A stretch of DNA of 11,093 nt from Acidobacteriota bacterium (GTDB lineage Bacteria; Acidobacteriota; Terriglobia; Terriglobales; Acidobacteriaceae). Every line of letters starts with the position of its first letter. Within the stretch, counting starts at the first letter, position 1. The notes below the pieces were generated by a model that worked only from the letters and a program-made list of their open reading frames with translations, made no database searches and was not told the origin of the DNA. Location of the stretch: the NCBI GenBank assembly GCA_003225615.1, contig QIAS01000364.1, forward strand, positions 1 through 11,093, written 5' to 3'. Made by a program: the position numbers and the translations under genes. This document shows, piece by piece, positions 1 to 6,966 of this stretch.

Positions 1-1
1 T

Positions 2-553
2 GCCGAGCCTGCGGCGACCGTCGCCGAGCCGATAGCGCCGGCTGCGGTCAGCCCGTCAGCCCCTCACGCCGCTGCTTCCGCTCCCAAAACCGGACCCAAG
101 AAGCCACATCTGCAACCCGACGGCAAGCGGGATAACACGGTACAAAAGATCAACAAGCTCGACGTCAAAGGGCGCATTCAGCTAGCCATGAAAGGCAGCA
201 AGGAAGAGCGTTCCATCCTGATTCGTGACGGCACCAAGATCGTCGCCTTAGCCGTGCTCGAATCTCCCAAGGTCAGCGACGGCGAGGTGGAACACTTTGC
301 CGCCCAGAAAAACGTGCTGGAAGCCGTGTTGCGCGCTATTCCCATGAAGCGCCGTTTCGCCAAACAATACGGCGTACTGCGCAGCTTGGTAGCTAATCCC
401 CGCACCCCACTCGACGTGTCCCTCGGCTTGATGAAGCACATGCTGGTGCAGGATCTGAAGAACCTCTCCGGCAACAAAGAAATCTCCGATACGGTCCGGA
501 AGCTCGCCCTGAAAATGTTCAAGCAGAAAATGGAGACCACAAAAAAGGATTAG
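2..553 (+). CDS. Conserved hypothetical protein, 5' truncated, with A/P-rich linker
   Basis: The frame is open from base 2 of the window to the TAG at 551-553, giving about 183 residues, so the gene begins upstream. An internal ATG at 188 is in frame but lies inside the conserved part, so it is not taken as the start. The first 40 or so residues are Ala/Pro/Ser/Lys-rich and look like a disordered linker. The rest is helical and charged, beginning near TVQKINKLDVKGRIQLAMKG and including the stretch VANPRTPLDVSLGLMKHM. This resembles a conserved protein I associate with Acidobacteria and Deltaproteobacteria, where a KNPKTPL-like stretch precedes a DLK...NK..S..VR segment. Its function is not known to me. 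The linker suggests a larger multidomain protein whose N-terminal part is outside the window. It converges on the CoA-binding gene with a 26-bp gap and no obvious terminator. Confidence 0.75.
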   Translation, partial: AEPAATVAEPIAPAAVSPSAPHAAASAPKTGPKKPHLQPDGKRDNTVQKINKLDVKGRIQLAMKGSKEERSILIRDGTKIVALAVLESPKVSDGEVEHFAAQKNVLEAVLRAIPMKRRFAKQYGVLRSLVANPRTPLDVSLGLMKHMLVQDLKNLSGNKEISDTVRKLALKMFKQKMETTKKD

Positions 554-579
554 TGTGGCGTGAAATAAAGGGTTTCTCT

Positions 580-993
580 TCAGGCGAAACGCGCGCGGTG
601 CTCCTTCAGGATGCAGCGGTCCATTACCACGAAAATCCCTGCCTGGCGGGCTTTTTGCGCGGCGGCTTCATTGATTACGTCTTCCTGGAGCCAGATAGCC
701 TTCACCTTGATCTGGATGGCCTGCTCGACAATTTCGCCGACGTATTCCGGGCGCCGGAAGATATTCACAAGATCAATCTTCTGCGGTACGTCGAGCAGAG
801 ACGGATAGGATTTCTCTCCCAGAGATTCATCCACCTGAGGGTTGACAGGAATGATGCGGTAGCCCTGGCTCTGCATGTAGGCGGCGACGCCATGGCTGGG
901 CCGCAAGGGGCTATTGGAGAGTCCGACTACAGCGATGGTTCTGGCGTGCTTGAGGAGATCAGTGATTGGGTCGGTCTGAGGCAAGGAGACCAT
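580..993 (-). CDS. CoA-binding protein, YccU family
   Basis: The 137-residue product is a single Rossmann-like CoA_binding_2 domain, typical in length for YccU-type proteins. Visible family features are the nucleotide-binding loop IAVVGLSNSP (residues 20-29), IIPVNP (47-52), VNIFRRPEYV (76-85), WLQEDV (101-106) and the C-terminal VVMDRC (122-127). Family members bind CoA, but the cellular role is unknown. I chose the ATG at 991-993 because the domain begins shortly after it. A TTG at 1056 would add 21 residues (MPDKLSTGFSFL...) that do not look like the family. The ribosome binding site is weak (GCGGAACC). It is the last gene of the minus-strand run, 108 bp after the pseudo-receiver gene. Confidence 0.85.
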   Translation of the reverse strand: MVSLPQTDPITDLLKHARTIAVVGLSNSPLRPSHGVAAYMQSQGYRIIPVNPQVDESLGEKSYPSLLDVPQKIDLVNIFRRPEYVGEIVEQAIQIKVKAIWLQEDVINEAAAQKARQAGIFVVMDRCILKEHRARFA

Positions 994-1069
994 TTGGTTC
1001 CGCAAACATTGTAATGTGGTGAGGAAAGAGAAGCCAGTTGACAGTTTGTCGGGCAAGAAGTAGGACAGT

Positions 1070-1099
1070 GGGATTCCATCTGTCGAATTGGAATAGCCC
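1070..1099 (-). other. Hairpin just after the pseudo-receiver stop codon
   Basis: ATTCCA at 1073-1078 pairs with TGGAAT at 1089-1094, and GGG at 1070-1072 faces CCC at 1097-1099 across a 2-nt bulge. The structure begins 2 nt beyond the TAG of the pseudo-receiver gene on the minus strand. No T-run follows, so it is not a canonical intrinsic terminator. It could mark an mRNA 3' end, a processing site or a partial attenuator before the CoA-binding gene. Confidence 0.3.
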
Positions 1100-1101
1100 T
1101 A

Positions 1102-1473
1102 CTAAGCCGCATCCGGACGCTCTGCAGCGGCGCCACGGATCGCGGCGATTAGAACCTCCGGACCTTCGAGTCCATAAACGTAGGAATCGACCTCATCAAG
1201 AGCTTGCGGCCAGCGAACATTGGTGATGCCGAGAATCCGTCCGTTGGGACAATAATGTCGAAACTCCCTCGAAACTGTGCGGCGCGCCCGGTCCGGGAGG
1301 CTGTGACACAGTAATAAGATCGCACAGTTACCCTTTTGCATTTCTGCTACGGCCTTGCTTTCCTTCGATGTGCTAACCACGTCGAATCCGGCAGCTCTTA
1401 ACACGTGCTCCCTCAGCCCGAGAAGCTCCGTATTCCCTCCTACCGAAAGCACGACTTGATCGTCATTTGACAC
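1102..1473 (-). CDS. Degenerate response-regulator receiver (pseudo-receiver) protein
   Basis: A 123-residue, single-domain, CheY-like protein. It starts with VVLSVGGNTELLGLREHVL, which matches strand 1 and helix 1 of a receiver, followed by AGFDVVSTS and the third strand CAILLLCHSLP (50-60). The phosphoacceptor Asp of the usual D-x-x-[ML]-P pattern is Cys56 here, and the acidic pair after strand 1 is Gly12-Gly13, so phosphorylation in the usual way is not expected. I chose the GTG at 1471-1473, which puts the domain right at the N-terminus. A GTG at 1576-1578 would add 35 residues of low-complexity appearance, beginning 7 bp after the SpoIIE-phosphatase stop; that start cannot be excluded. 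There is no output domain. Similar short receiver-like proteins are, as I recall, frequent in Acidobacteria. Partner unknown; the adjacent phosphatase is the obvious candidate. Confidence 0.75.
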   Translation of the reverse strand: MSNDDQVVLSVGGNTELLGLREHVLRAAGFDVVSTSKESKAVAEMQKGNCAILLLCHSLPDRARRTVSREFRHYCPNGRILGITNVRWPQALDEVDSYVYGLEGPEVLIAAIRGAAAERPDAA

Positions 1474-1585
1474 GACCCGGTTGGATGACCCATCGGGAGA
1501 ATAAGTTGGTTCCGGGGTACAAGAGCGGGTCGAGACGAACTGAACCTTCAGAGATACAAATGATGCTGCTTCTTGCACCAGGTAT

Positions 1586-2857
1586 TCACGCCCGCACCAT
1601 CAGCACCGTGGCGTCATCTTGCAACCCAGCGCCGTTGGCGAAGGAACGCACATCCTGCAGGATGCTTTCCGTGCTCGCTTCCGAGCGCAGCACGTGCTGC
1701 TTCAAACGCTCGCGGCCGTACTCTTCGTCGGTGGGATTGGCGGCTTCGGTGATTCCATCACTGTAGAAGACCAGCCGGGAGTTCTCGGGAAGCTGGACCT
1801 GCATTTCGGAAAAAGATCCGTAGGCCAAGCCAAGGGGCAGACCGGTTTCATTTGGTAGAAAGCGAGCTTCTGCGCCAGACACCAGCAGCGGTGGCAAATG
1901 CCCGGCCGTGGCGAAGGTCACGGTGCGCTGCGCCGGGTTGAGCACGGCATAGATCATCGTAACGAATTTGCCGGAAGGAAAGTCTTCTACCATCAGGCGA
2001 TTCAGGCGGGCCAAGACCTCGCTGGGAGTGCAGCAGGCCTCGGCTAGCGAGCGCACCATGCCTCGCGTGCTGGACATCAGCAGAGCGGCAGCCATGCCTT
2101 TACCGGAAACGTCGGCCAGCACCATGGCCCAGGATCCGTCATCCAGCGCAATGAAGTCGTACCAGTCGCCACCGACTGCCCCCGCCGGAATGCAAAGGCC
2201 GGAGACCGCAAACCCTGGAACATAGGGCGAACTTCTGGGCAGCAGGCCTTGCTGAATGACGCGGGCCTCGCGCGCATCGCGGTCCATGACTTCGTTCTGC
2301 TGGCGCTCGCGCTGGAACAGGCGCGCATTGTTCACCGCGACGGCGATGTGAGTGCAAAGCGCCTGCAGAAGTCTTAATTGTTCCTGGGGAAATGCATCCA
2401 GTTCGTGATGCGAAGCGGTAAAAACTCCGACCAGCTGCGAGCCGAGCTGCAGCGGAATAGCCACTTCCGAAAGCGTATTCGCCTCGCATGCCCGGTAATA
2501 GGGATCGAGACGAACGTCGGGCGCATAGCGCATCTGGCCCGTGGCGGCAACGTAGCCTATCATGCCTTCCTGTCCGAACTTCAGGCGGTGCCCCTTGCCA
2601 TGCAAGGTGCAACCCTTCACGCCAGCAAGGACCAATTCGGCGTGGGGCTCGTCGTAAAGAAAAATTTCGGCTTCCATGCAGCCAAAAGAAACGGCCACAT
2701 CGTTTACGATTTGATCTATGAGTTGATCCAGATCGAGGATCGAGGTAATTTTCTGCGCGGCCTTCTGCAGCTTGAGGAGATCCTGCACCTGGTCAACGTG
2801 CAGCTGGCGTGAGGCTGCGTGATCCGCGGTAAAGGTCGTACTTTGAGTCGCAGCCAT
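1586..2857 (-). CDS. GAF domain-containing SpoIIE/RsbU-type PP2C protein serine phosphatase
   Basis: A 423-residue cytoplasmic protein with no membrane segment. A short helical lead (about 20-45) precedes a GAF domain (about 40-180), then a helical linker (FQRERQQNEVMDRDAREARV) and a SpoIIE/PP2C domain (about 200-423). The phosphatase metal-binding motifs are present: GGDWYD (229-234), DVSGKG (249-254), ATAGHLPP (316-323), YSDGITEA (365-372) and DDATVL (414-419). It should be an active Mn/Mg-dependent Ser/Thr phosphatase. Family members usually dephosphorylate anti-sigma-factor antagonists (STAS proteins) in partner-switching pathways, with GAF sensing a ligand. No STAS or HATPase partner gene is in the window. 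I chose the ATG at 2855-2857 because GAGGG lies 8 nt upstream. A GTG at 2887 would add 10 residues. It follows rarA and leads into the pseudo-receiver gene. Confidence 0.93.
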   Translation of the reverse strand: MAATQSTTFTADHAASRQLHVDQVQDLLKLQKAAQKITSILDLDQLIDQIVNDVAVSFGCMEAEIFLYDEPHAELVLAGVKGCTLHGKGHRLKFGQEGMIGYVAATGQMRYAPDVRLDPYYRACEANTLSEVAIPLQLGSQLVGVFTASHHELDAFPQEQLRLLQALCTHIAVAVNNARLFQRERQQNEVMDRDAREARVIQQGLLPRSSPYVPGFAVSGLCIPAGAVGGDWYDFIALDDGSWAMVLADVSGKGMAAALLMSSTRGMVRSLAEACCTPSEVLARLNRLMVEDFPSGKFVTMIYAVLNPAQRTVTFATAGHLPPLLVSGAEARFLPNETGLPLGLAYGSFSEMQVQLPENSRLVFYSDGITEAANPTDEEYGRERLKQHVLRSEASTESILQDVRSFANGAGLQDDATVLMVRA

Positions 2858-2875
2858 CGAGGTGCCCTCGGTGTG

Positions 2876-2892
2876 GTTTAGGTGCACTAAAC
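2876..2892. promoter_or_regulatory. Small palindrome upstream of the SpoIIE-phosphatase gene
   Basis: GTTTAG (2876-2881) and CTAAAC (2887-2892) form a perfect 6-bp inverted repeat around a 5-bp centre, GTGCA. It lies 18 bp upstream of the chosen ATG of the phosphatase gene, in the 64-bp gap after rarA. It could be a protein-binding operator or a short 5' mRNA hairpin. I see no convincing sigma-70 promoter boxes beside it, so the assignment is speculative. Confidence 0.25.
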
Positions 2893-2921
2893 TTCCATTA
2901 GATCGGATGATTCAGCCTAAC

Positions 2922-4292
2922 TTATGACTCTCTTTTTTTCTCTGGAGAAACGCGGTTAGGCGCGTCCGAACGGCGCCGTTTGATGTCTTGCAGCCGTTCC
3001 CGAATACGCTTCTCGACACCTTCATTTGTAGGTTCGTAGTAGATTCGGTCGCGCAGATTATCAGGCAGGCATTGCATGTCTGCGACTTTTTCGTCCAATT
3101 CATGGGCGTACTGGTAACCGTGACCATAACCTAAGCCCTTCATCAAACCCGTCGGCGCGTTGCGCAGATGCAGGGGCACGGGTTCGGCGGCGGTGCGCTC
3201 AACGTCCTGCTGTACCGTAGCGTAAGCGGTGTAAAGCGCGTTGGATTTGGGAGCAACAGACAAGTAAACCACCGCCTGCGCCAGCGCCAAATTGCCTTCC
3301 GGCATTCCGATGAAGTCAACTGCGTCCCGGGCCGCCATACAGAGGGAAAGTGCCTGGGGATCGGCCAGGCCGATATCTTCGACGGCCATGCGGACTACGC
3401 GCCGCGCAATGTATAGGGGATCTTCACCCGCCTCCAACATGCGTCCCAACCAGTAGAGCGCGGCATCAACATCGCTGTTGCGCACCGATTTGTGCAGCGC
3501 TGAAATCAGGTTGTAATGCTCTTCGCCAGTTTTGTCGTAGAGCAGAACGCGTTTCTGCAAAGCATCGTGCACGATCTCATCCGTGATCTCCGCGCCGACT
3601 TCTTTGCCCTCGCGGTCGCGGGCCAGAGTGGCCGCGACTTCAAGCACGTTGTAGGCACTGCGGGCGTCGCCGCTGGAGTAGGCCGCGATCTTTTTCAGCA
3701 CGTCATCACTTGCCTTCAGCTTAAGTGCTCCTGAACCACGTTCCACATCCGCCAGGGCACGCTTAAGCAGCAGCACAATTTGATCTTCGGTGAGCGGCCT
3801 CAGCACATAGACGCGGCAGCGGGAGAGCAGCGCGGAGATGACCTCGAAGGAGGGATTCTCCGTAGTGGCGCCAATCAGCCGGATGTTTCCTTTCTCCACG
3901 TGAGGCAAAAATGCGTCCTGCTGCGCTTTGTTGAAACGATGGATTTCATCAATGAAGACGATGGTCCGGGTGCCGTACTGGCGGGCGCGTTCCGCGTCAG
4001 CCATGACCTGCTTGATTTCCTTTATGCCGGTCAGCACGGCAGAAAACTCAATGAACTCCGCTTTCGTCATGCGAGCAATAATTTGAGCTAGAGTGGTTTT
4101 TCCGGTGCCCGGAGGTCCCCAGAAAATGAGAGAGCCGGTGTCATCGCGCTCAATCTGAGTTTGCAGCGGCTTGCCAGGGCCGATCAGATGTTCCTGACCA
4201 ACGAACTCGTCGAGCGTTCGCGGACGCATGCGGTCGGCCAGCGGACGGGTGCGATCGGCGTCAGGGCTCGGGATGGGTTGAAATAAACTCAT
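2922..4292 (-). CDS. rarA: Replication-associated recombination protein A (AAA+ ATPase)
   Basis: The 456-residue product matches the full-length RarA/MgsA (WRNIP1/Mgs1) family, AAA+ ATPases related to clamp-loader subunits and RuvB that act at stalled replication forks. Order of features: N-terminal [17 protein letters not shown] (17-33), Walker A GPPGTGKT (59-66), Walker [11 protein letters not shown] (111-120), sensor 1 GATTENP (141-147), arginine-finger region LLSRCR (155-160), then the C-terminal tetramerisation region with [34 protein letters not shown], and [13 protein letters not shown] near the end. All catalytic motifs are intact. The ATG at 4290-4292 gives the usual N-terminus, but the ribosome binding site is weak. 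The gene is separated from the upstream RNA methyltransferase by a large inverted repeat, so its expression may depend on that structure. Confidence 0.97.
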   Translation of the reverse strand: MSLFQPIPSPDADRTRPLADRMRPRTLDEFVGQEHLIGPGKPLQTQIERDDTGSLIFWGPPGTGKTTLAQIIARMTKAEFIEFSAVLTGIKEIKQVMADAERARQYGTRTIVFIDEIHRFNKAQQDAFLPHVEKGNIRLIGATTENPSFEVISALLSRCRVYVLRPLTEDQIVLLLKRALADVERGSGALKLKASDDVLKKIAAYSSGDARSAYNVLEVAATLARDREGKEVGAEITDEIVHDALQKRVLLYDKTGEEHYNLISALHKSVRNSDVDAALYWLGRMLEAGEDPLYIARRVVRMAVEDIGLADPQALSLCMAARDAVDFIGMPEGNLALAQAVVYLSVAPKSNALYTAYATVQQDVERTAAEPVPLHLRNAPTGLMKGLGYGHGYQYAHELDEKVADMQCLPDNLRDRIYYEPTNEGVEKRIRERLQDIKRRRSDAPNRVSPEKKRES

Positions 4293-4302
4293 GGGATTGG
4301 AA

Positions 4303-4436
4303 AATTGTTGATTATTGATTTTTGATTGTTGAATGAAAGGCGCGGACTAGTGGCATCTGCTTTTCTCTCCTCGTCGTCGGCGCGCCTCCACTCGCGCGGA
4401 AACAAATCAACAATCGCAAATCAATAATCAACAATT
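4303..4436. repeat. Inverted pair of period-7 repeat arrays (30-bp arms)
   Basis: The left arm (4303-4332) and right arm (4407-4436) are inverted copies matching at 28 of 30 positions; the only mismatch is TT versus GC in the middle. Each arm is itself a run of degenerate heptamers. On the plus strand the left arm reads ATTGTTG, ATTATTG, ATTTTTG, ATTGTTG; the right arm reads the complement CAACAAT, CGCAAAT, CAATAAT, CAACAAT. The 74-bp centre holds a further short inverted pair, AGGCGCG (4338-4344) with CGCGCCT (4381-4387). The right arm begins within the stop codon of the RNA methyltransferase gene, and the left arm ends 10 bp before the rarA start. In the minus-strand transcript it would fold into a long hairpin. 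Confidence 0.85.
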
Positions 4437-5269
4437 CAGCTCTTCCTTTGGCGCGCGGCCTCGTAGAGAACAATGCTCGCCGCGACGCCGGCATTCAAGG
4501 ATTCCACCTTGGGCGAGTGCGGAATAGCAACAACATCATCTACCTTTGCCAGCAACTCTCGTCCTATTCCCGCTCCTTCGCTGCCAACCAAGACGGCAAC
4601 CTGGCCTGTAAAATTTGCCTGCTCCAGCGGGATTCCTTTATGCGATGAGGTCGCGAGCACGCGAAACCCATGCTCACGCAATCGAGGAATGATCTCCGCC
4701 AGTTTTACCCGAGCCGCCGGAACTCGAAACACCGATCCCGCTGAAGCCCGCACTACCTTCGAATTAAACGGGCTCACGGTGCCTTCGCCTAGAAGCACTC
4801 CGCCCGCCTCAAATGCTTCCGTAGAACGTAAGATTGTTCCCAAGTTTCCGGGATCCTGCACTCCTGCAATTCCGATGAGGAGGCCGGGCTTCTCGAGCAG
4901 GGTGTCCACCGAACTTTCCCGCAGACGTACCAACGCCGCAACCCCCTGGGGAGTCTCACTCGGAACAGCGCCGGCAAATAATTTATCGGGGAGCATGAGC
5001 GTTTCCACATGCGCCCCGATCTGCGGCAACAGGCGCTCTGCTTTGGGGCCGGCCGATTCGCTGAAGAAGACAGCGCGAAACCGCAGTCCGCTGCGAATGG
5101 CTTCTTCAATAATTCGCAATCCTTCAATTGCACAGTAGCCGTCGGTAGTCAGTTCAGCGCGGGCAAACGCTTGCCGTAACTCTTTAACCAGCGCGTTGTG
5201 TTTTCCCTCGATGCGCCGCAAGCGTTGCGGCGTCGTGCCCACAGGCTTGCTGGCGGTTTTATCAGCCAT
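4436..5269 (-). CDS. TrmH/SpoU-family RNA 2'-O-ribose methyltransferase
   Basis: The 277-residue protein has an N-terminal substrate-binding domain (about 12-115, with HNALVKELRQA and EGLRIIEEAIRSG, as in SpoU_sub_bind proteins) and a SPOUT (trefoil-knot) methyltransferase domain (about 128-277). SPOUT motifs are complete: motif 1 AGVQDPGNLGTILRS (135-149, Asn142 and Arg148), motif 2 VLVGSEGAGIG (226-236), motif 3 IPHSPKVESLNAGVAASI (249-266). Such enzymes use S-adenosylmethionine to methylate a ribose 2'-OH in rRNA or tRNA; the target nucleotide cannot be read from sequence. I chose the ATG at 5267-5269, preceded by GGTTGG. An ATG at 5290 or GTG at 5323 would add 7 or 18 residues. The stop codon overlaps the flanking inverted repeat by one base. 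Confidence 0.9.
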   Translation of the reverse strand: MADKTASKPVGTTPQRLRRIEGKHNALVKELRQAFARAELTTDGYCAIEGLRIIEEAIRSGLRFRAVFFSESAGPKAERLLPQIGAHVETLMLPDKLFAGAVPSETPQGVAALVRLRESSVDTLLEKPGLLIGIAGVQDPGNLGTILRSTEAFEAGGVLLGEGTVSPFNSKVVRASAGSVFRVPAARVKLAEIIPRLREHGFRVLATSSHKGIPLEQANFTGQVAVLVGSEGAGIGRELLAKVDDVVAIPHSPKVESLNAGVAASIVLYEAARQRKS

Positions 5270-5306
5270 TTTGCCAACCCGCACCAGCATACTAGAAGCG
5301 ATGCGC

Positions 5307-5318
5307 GAAAGCGCTTTC
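5307..5318. promoter_or_regulatory. Perfect 12-bp palindrome upstream of the RNA methyltransferase gene
   Basis: GAAAGCGCTTTC is a perfect 12-bp palindrome 37 bp upstream of the chosen ATG of the methyltransferase gene and 35 bp after the DUF1003 stop. It could be an operator. If the GTG at 5323 were the true start, it would instead be coding, which lowers confidence. Confidence 0.2.
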
Positions 5319-5353
5319 ACCACGCCGCGTTTCTGTTTGGGTGGTTTCCTGTC

Positions 5354-6164
5354 TCAAACTTTGGGCCGAAGCAGTTCCTCGATGTCCCCCAGCTTGTCGC
5401 CTAAGGAGTTCAGCTTGTGCGCGAGGCCCTGGATTTCCGTGTGGGCGCGGCGGTTGACGTCGTAGTCCAGTTCGCCGCGCAGCCGGTCTTTTTTGTCTTG
5501 ACGGTTCTGGCTCATCATGATCACCGGCGCCTGGATGGCGGCCAGCATGGAGAGAAACAGGTTTAGCAAGATAAATGGGTAGGGATCCCACGACCTCCGG
5601 CCCAGCGTCACATTGACAGCGGTATAGATAATCATGAACAGGGCAAAAAGAGAGATGAAAGTCCAAGAACCTCCGAAGGAGGCGACGGAGTCCGCGATTT
5701 GCTCCCCAGCCGTCGCCTGTTCCTCGATAACTTCGTTGGGATGTCGATTGGCGCGGATGCGGACCAGTTGCTGGGCGGAGTGGAATTGGTGCCCGAGCAC
5801 GGCCAGCATATCCATGCCCGCATGCGGCTTTCTCTGCAAGAGGACCAGAATGTCATTGCGATCCACTTCGATACAGACAGTCCGTCTCGTGCGGAATCTG
5901 CTCCAGCATGGAAGCGAAGCCGAAGAATTCGCCTGGTGCAGGCTCCTGGACGACAACTTCCTGGTGGTCTTCATCCACCGTGGTGACGCGCACTCGACCG
6001 GAGACCACGACATAGGCGCGCCCGCCCGCATCGCCGATCTTGTAGATGCGTTGCCGGGGAGAAAATGTTTTTAGTTCGACCTGGCTGGCCAGGACAGCAC
6101 TTTCGTCATCGTCGAGCCGGGCGAAGAGGGGAACTTGTTTCAGGACTTGGGGGTCGCAAGGCAT
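5354..6164 (-). pseudogene. cNMP-binding plus DUF1003 membrane protein, frameshifted
   Basis: Two overlapping minus-strand frames together encode one recognisable protein. The first (ATG at 6164, with AGGAG 6 nt upstream) gives a cyclic-nucleotide-binding beta-roll of the Crp type: VPLFARLDDDE, YVVVSGRVRV, APGEFFGFASMLEQIPHETDC. It then runs out of frame to a TGA at 5853-5855. The second frame resumes at IEVDRNDILVLLQRKP (from 5872) and gives a DUF1003 domain with two membrane segments (WTFISLFALFMIIYTAVNV and PYPFILLNLFLSMLAAI), a conserved MMSQNRQDKKDR loop and a C-terminal amphipathic helix. The break falls at a tandem CTGTCTGT (minus strand, 5873-5880). The reading frame is restored by removing one CTGT, but the joint then looks about eight residues shorter than a normal cNMP fold, so a small deletion of roughly 20 nt fits better. 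It may be a real pseudogene or a sequence error. First gene of the minus-strand run. Confidence 0.85.
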
Positions 6165-6318
6165 AGCGGTCTCCTGACGTATTTTTCAAGAGTTTAAGGG
6201 TTCGGGCGGATTCACCTCAAACAATCAATAAGATGCAGCGCTTCTACTCGGCTTGCAGCACTTCGCCGTGTTATGTTAGCTTTCGCCGTTCCCAAAGATA
6301 AAAGACAGGTAACTCCAC

Positions 6319-6966
6319 TTGCGCCCGGAAATTCTTAAACTTAACCATGAAACCCCGGAAGCTTCGCTGGTAAAGTATGCCGCGGAGCAGATTCGTGCTG
6401 GCGTAGTGCTAGGCATGCCGACTGACACTTTTTACGGCTTGGCGGCCGATCCTTTCAACCTGCGTGCGGTCGAGCGTGTGTACGAGATCAAGACGCGTTC
6501 CCGCCACAAACCCCTCTCGTTGCTGATCGAAAGTGTGGACCAGGCGGAAGATCTCACCCGTCCGCTGCCGGAGGAATTCTACAAACTGGCGCGCCGGTTT
6601 TGGCCGGGGCCGCTGACCATCATTGTCCAAGCCGCGTCGCGCTTGCCGCTCAAAGTCACAGCGAATACCGGCAACGTGGCGCTTCGAGTGCCCTCGGCTA
6701 AGATTCCGCTAGCCGTTATCAAGGCTGCCGGAATACCCATCACGGCGACTTCGGCCAACCTGAGCGGAGCCGCTGAGTGTACCACCGCGGTACAGGTGCG
6801 CGATCAACTGCGGGATCGCATTTCCATTATTCTGGACGGTGGTACTTCGCCCCGCGACATTGCTTCGACTATTGTCGATCTCACCGACAGTGACGCTCGC
6901 TGGTCGGTGCTGCGCGAGGGCGCCATTCCTGCCCAGGAGATCTCTGAATTTTTTGCCCAGGGATGA
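6319..6966 (+). CDS. tsaC: L-threonylcarbamoyladenylate synthase (Sua5/YrdC/TsaC family)
   Basis: The 215-residue protein makes threonylcarbamoyl-AMP from threonine, bicarbonate and ATP, the first step of the universal tRNA t6A37 modification. It consists of the YrdC domain only; the extra C-terminal domain of Sua5 proteins is absent, so TsaC-like is the better name. Motifs: MPTDTFYGLAADP (33-45), the KTRSRHKP nucleotide/substrate loop (58-65), FWPGPLTIIV (94-103), ALRVPS (121-126), TATSANLSG (142-150) and STIVDL (183-188). The start is TTG at 6319: an in-frame TAA at 6310-6312 excludes anything longer, AGG lies about 10 nt upstream, and the next ATG would remove conserved N-terminal sequence. 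The downstream DUF218 gene overlaps the stop by ATGA, so the pair is probably co-translated. Confidence 0.93.
   Translation: MRPEILKLNHETPEASLVKYAAEQIRAGVVLGMPTDTFYGLAADPFNLRAVERVYEIKTRSRHKPLSLLIESVDQAEDLTRPLPEEFYKLARRFWPGPLTIIVQAASRLPLKVTANTGNVALRVPSAKIPLAVIKAAGIPITATSANLSGAAECTTAVQVRDQLRDRISIILDGGTSPRDIASTIVDLTDSDARWSVLREGAIPAQEISEFFAQG

Noticed and set aside
553..1014. 153-codon plus-strand frame opposite the CoA-binding gene
   Set aside because: Antisense to a gene with clear family motifs; the product resembles nothing and the start has no ribosome binding site.
4303..4436. Possible CRISPR array
   Set aside because: There are only two copies in inverted, not direct, orientation, the units are 7 bp, and there are no spacers or cas genes.
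4312..4494. 60-codon minus-strand frame through the inverted repeat
   Set aside because: It is made largely of the repeat arm and out-of-frame methyltransferase sequence, with no protein-like composition.
4473..5138. 221-codon plus-strand frame opposite the RNA methyltransferase gene
   Set aside because: Antisense shadow; the minus-strand frame carries complete SPOUT motifs and this one has none.
5634..6074. 146-codon plus-strand frame opposite the frameshifted cNMP-DUF1003 gene
   Set aside because: Low-complexity shadow; homology signal is only in the two minus-strand frames.
6253..6281. Possible promoter for tsaC (TTGCAG with TATGTT)
   Set aside because: The spacing is only 13 bp and neither box is close to consensus.
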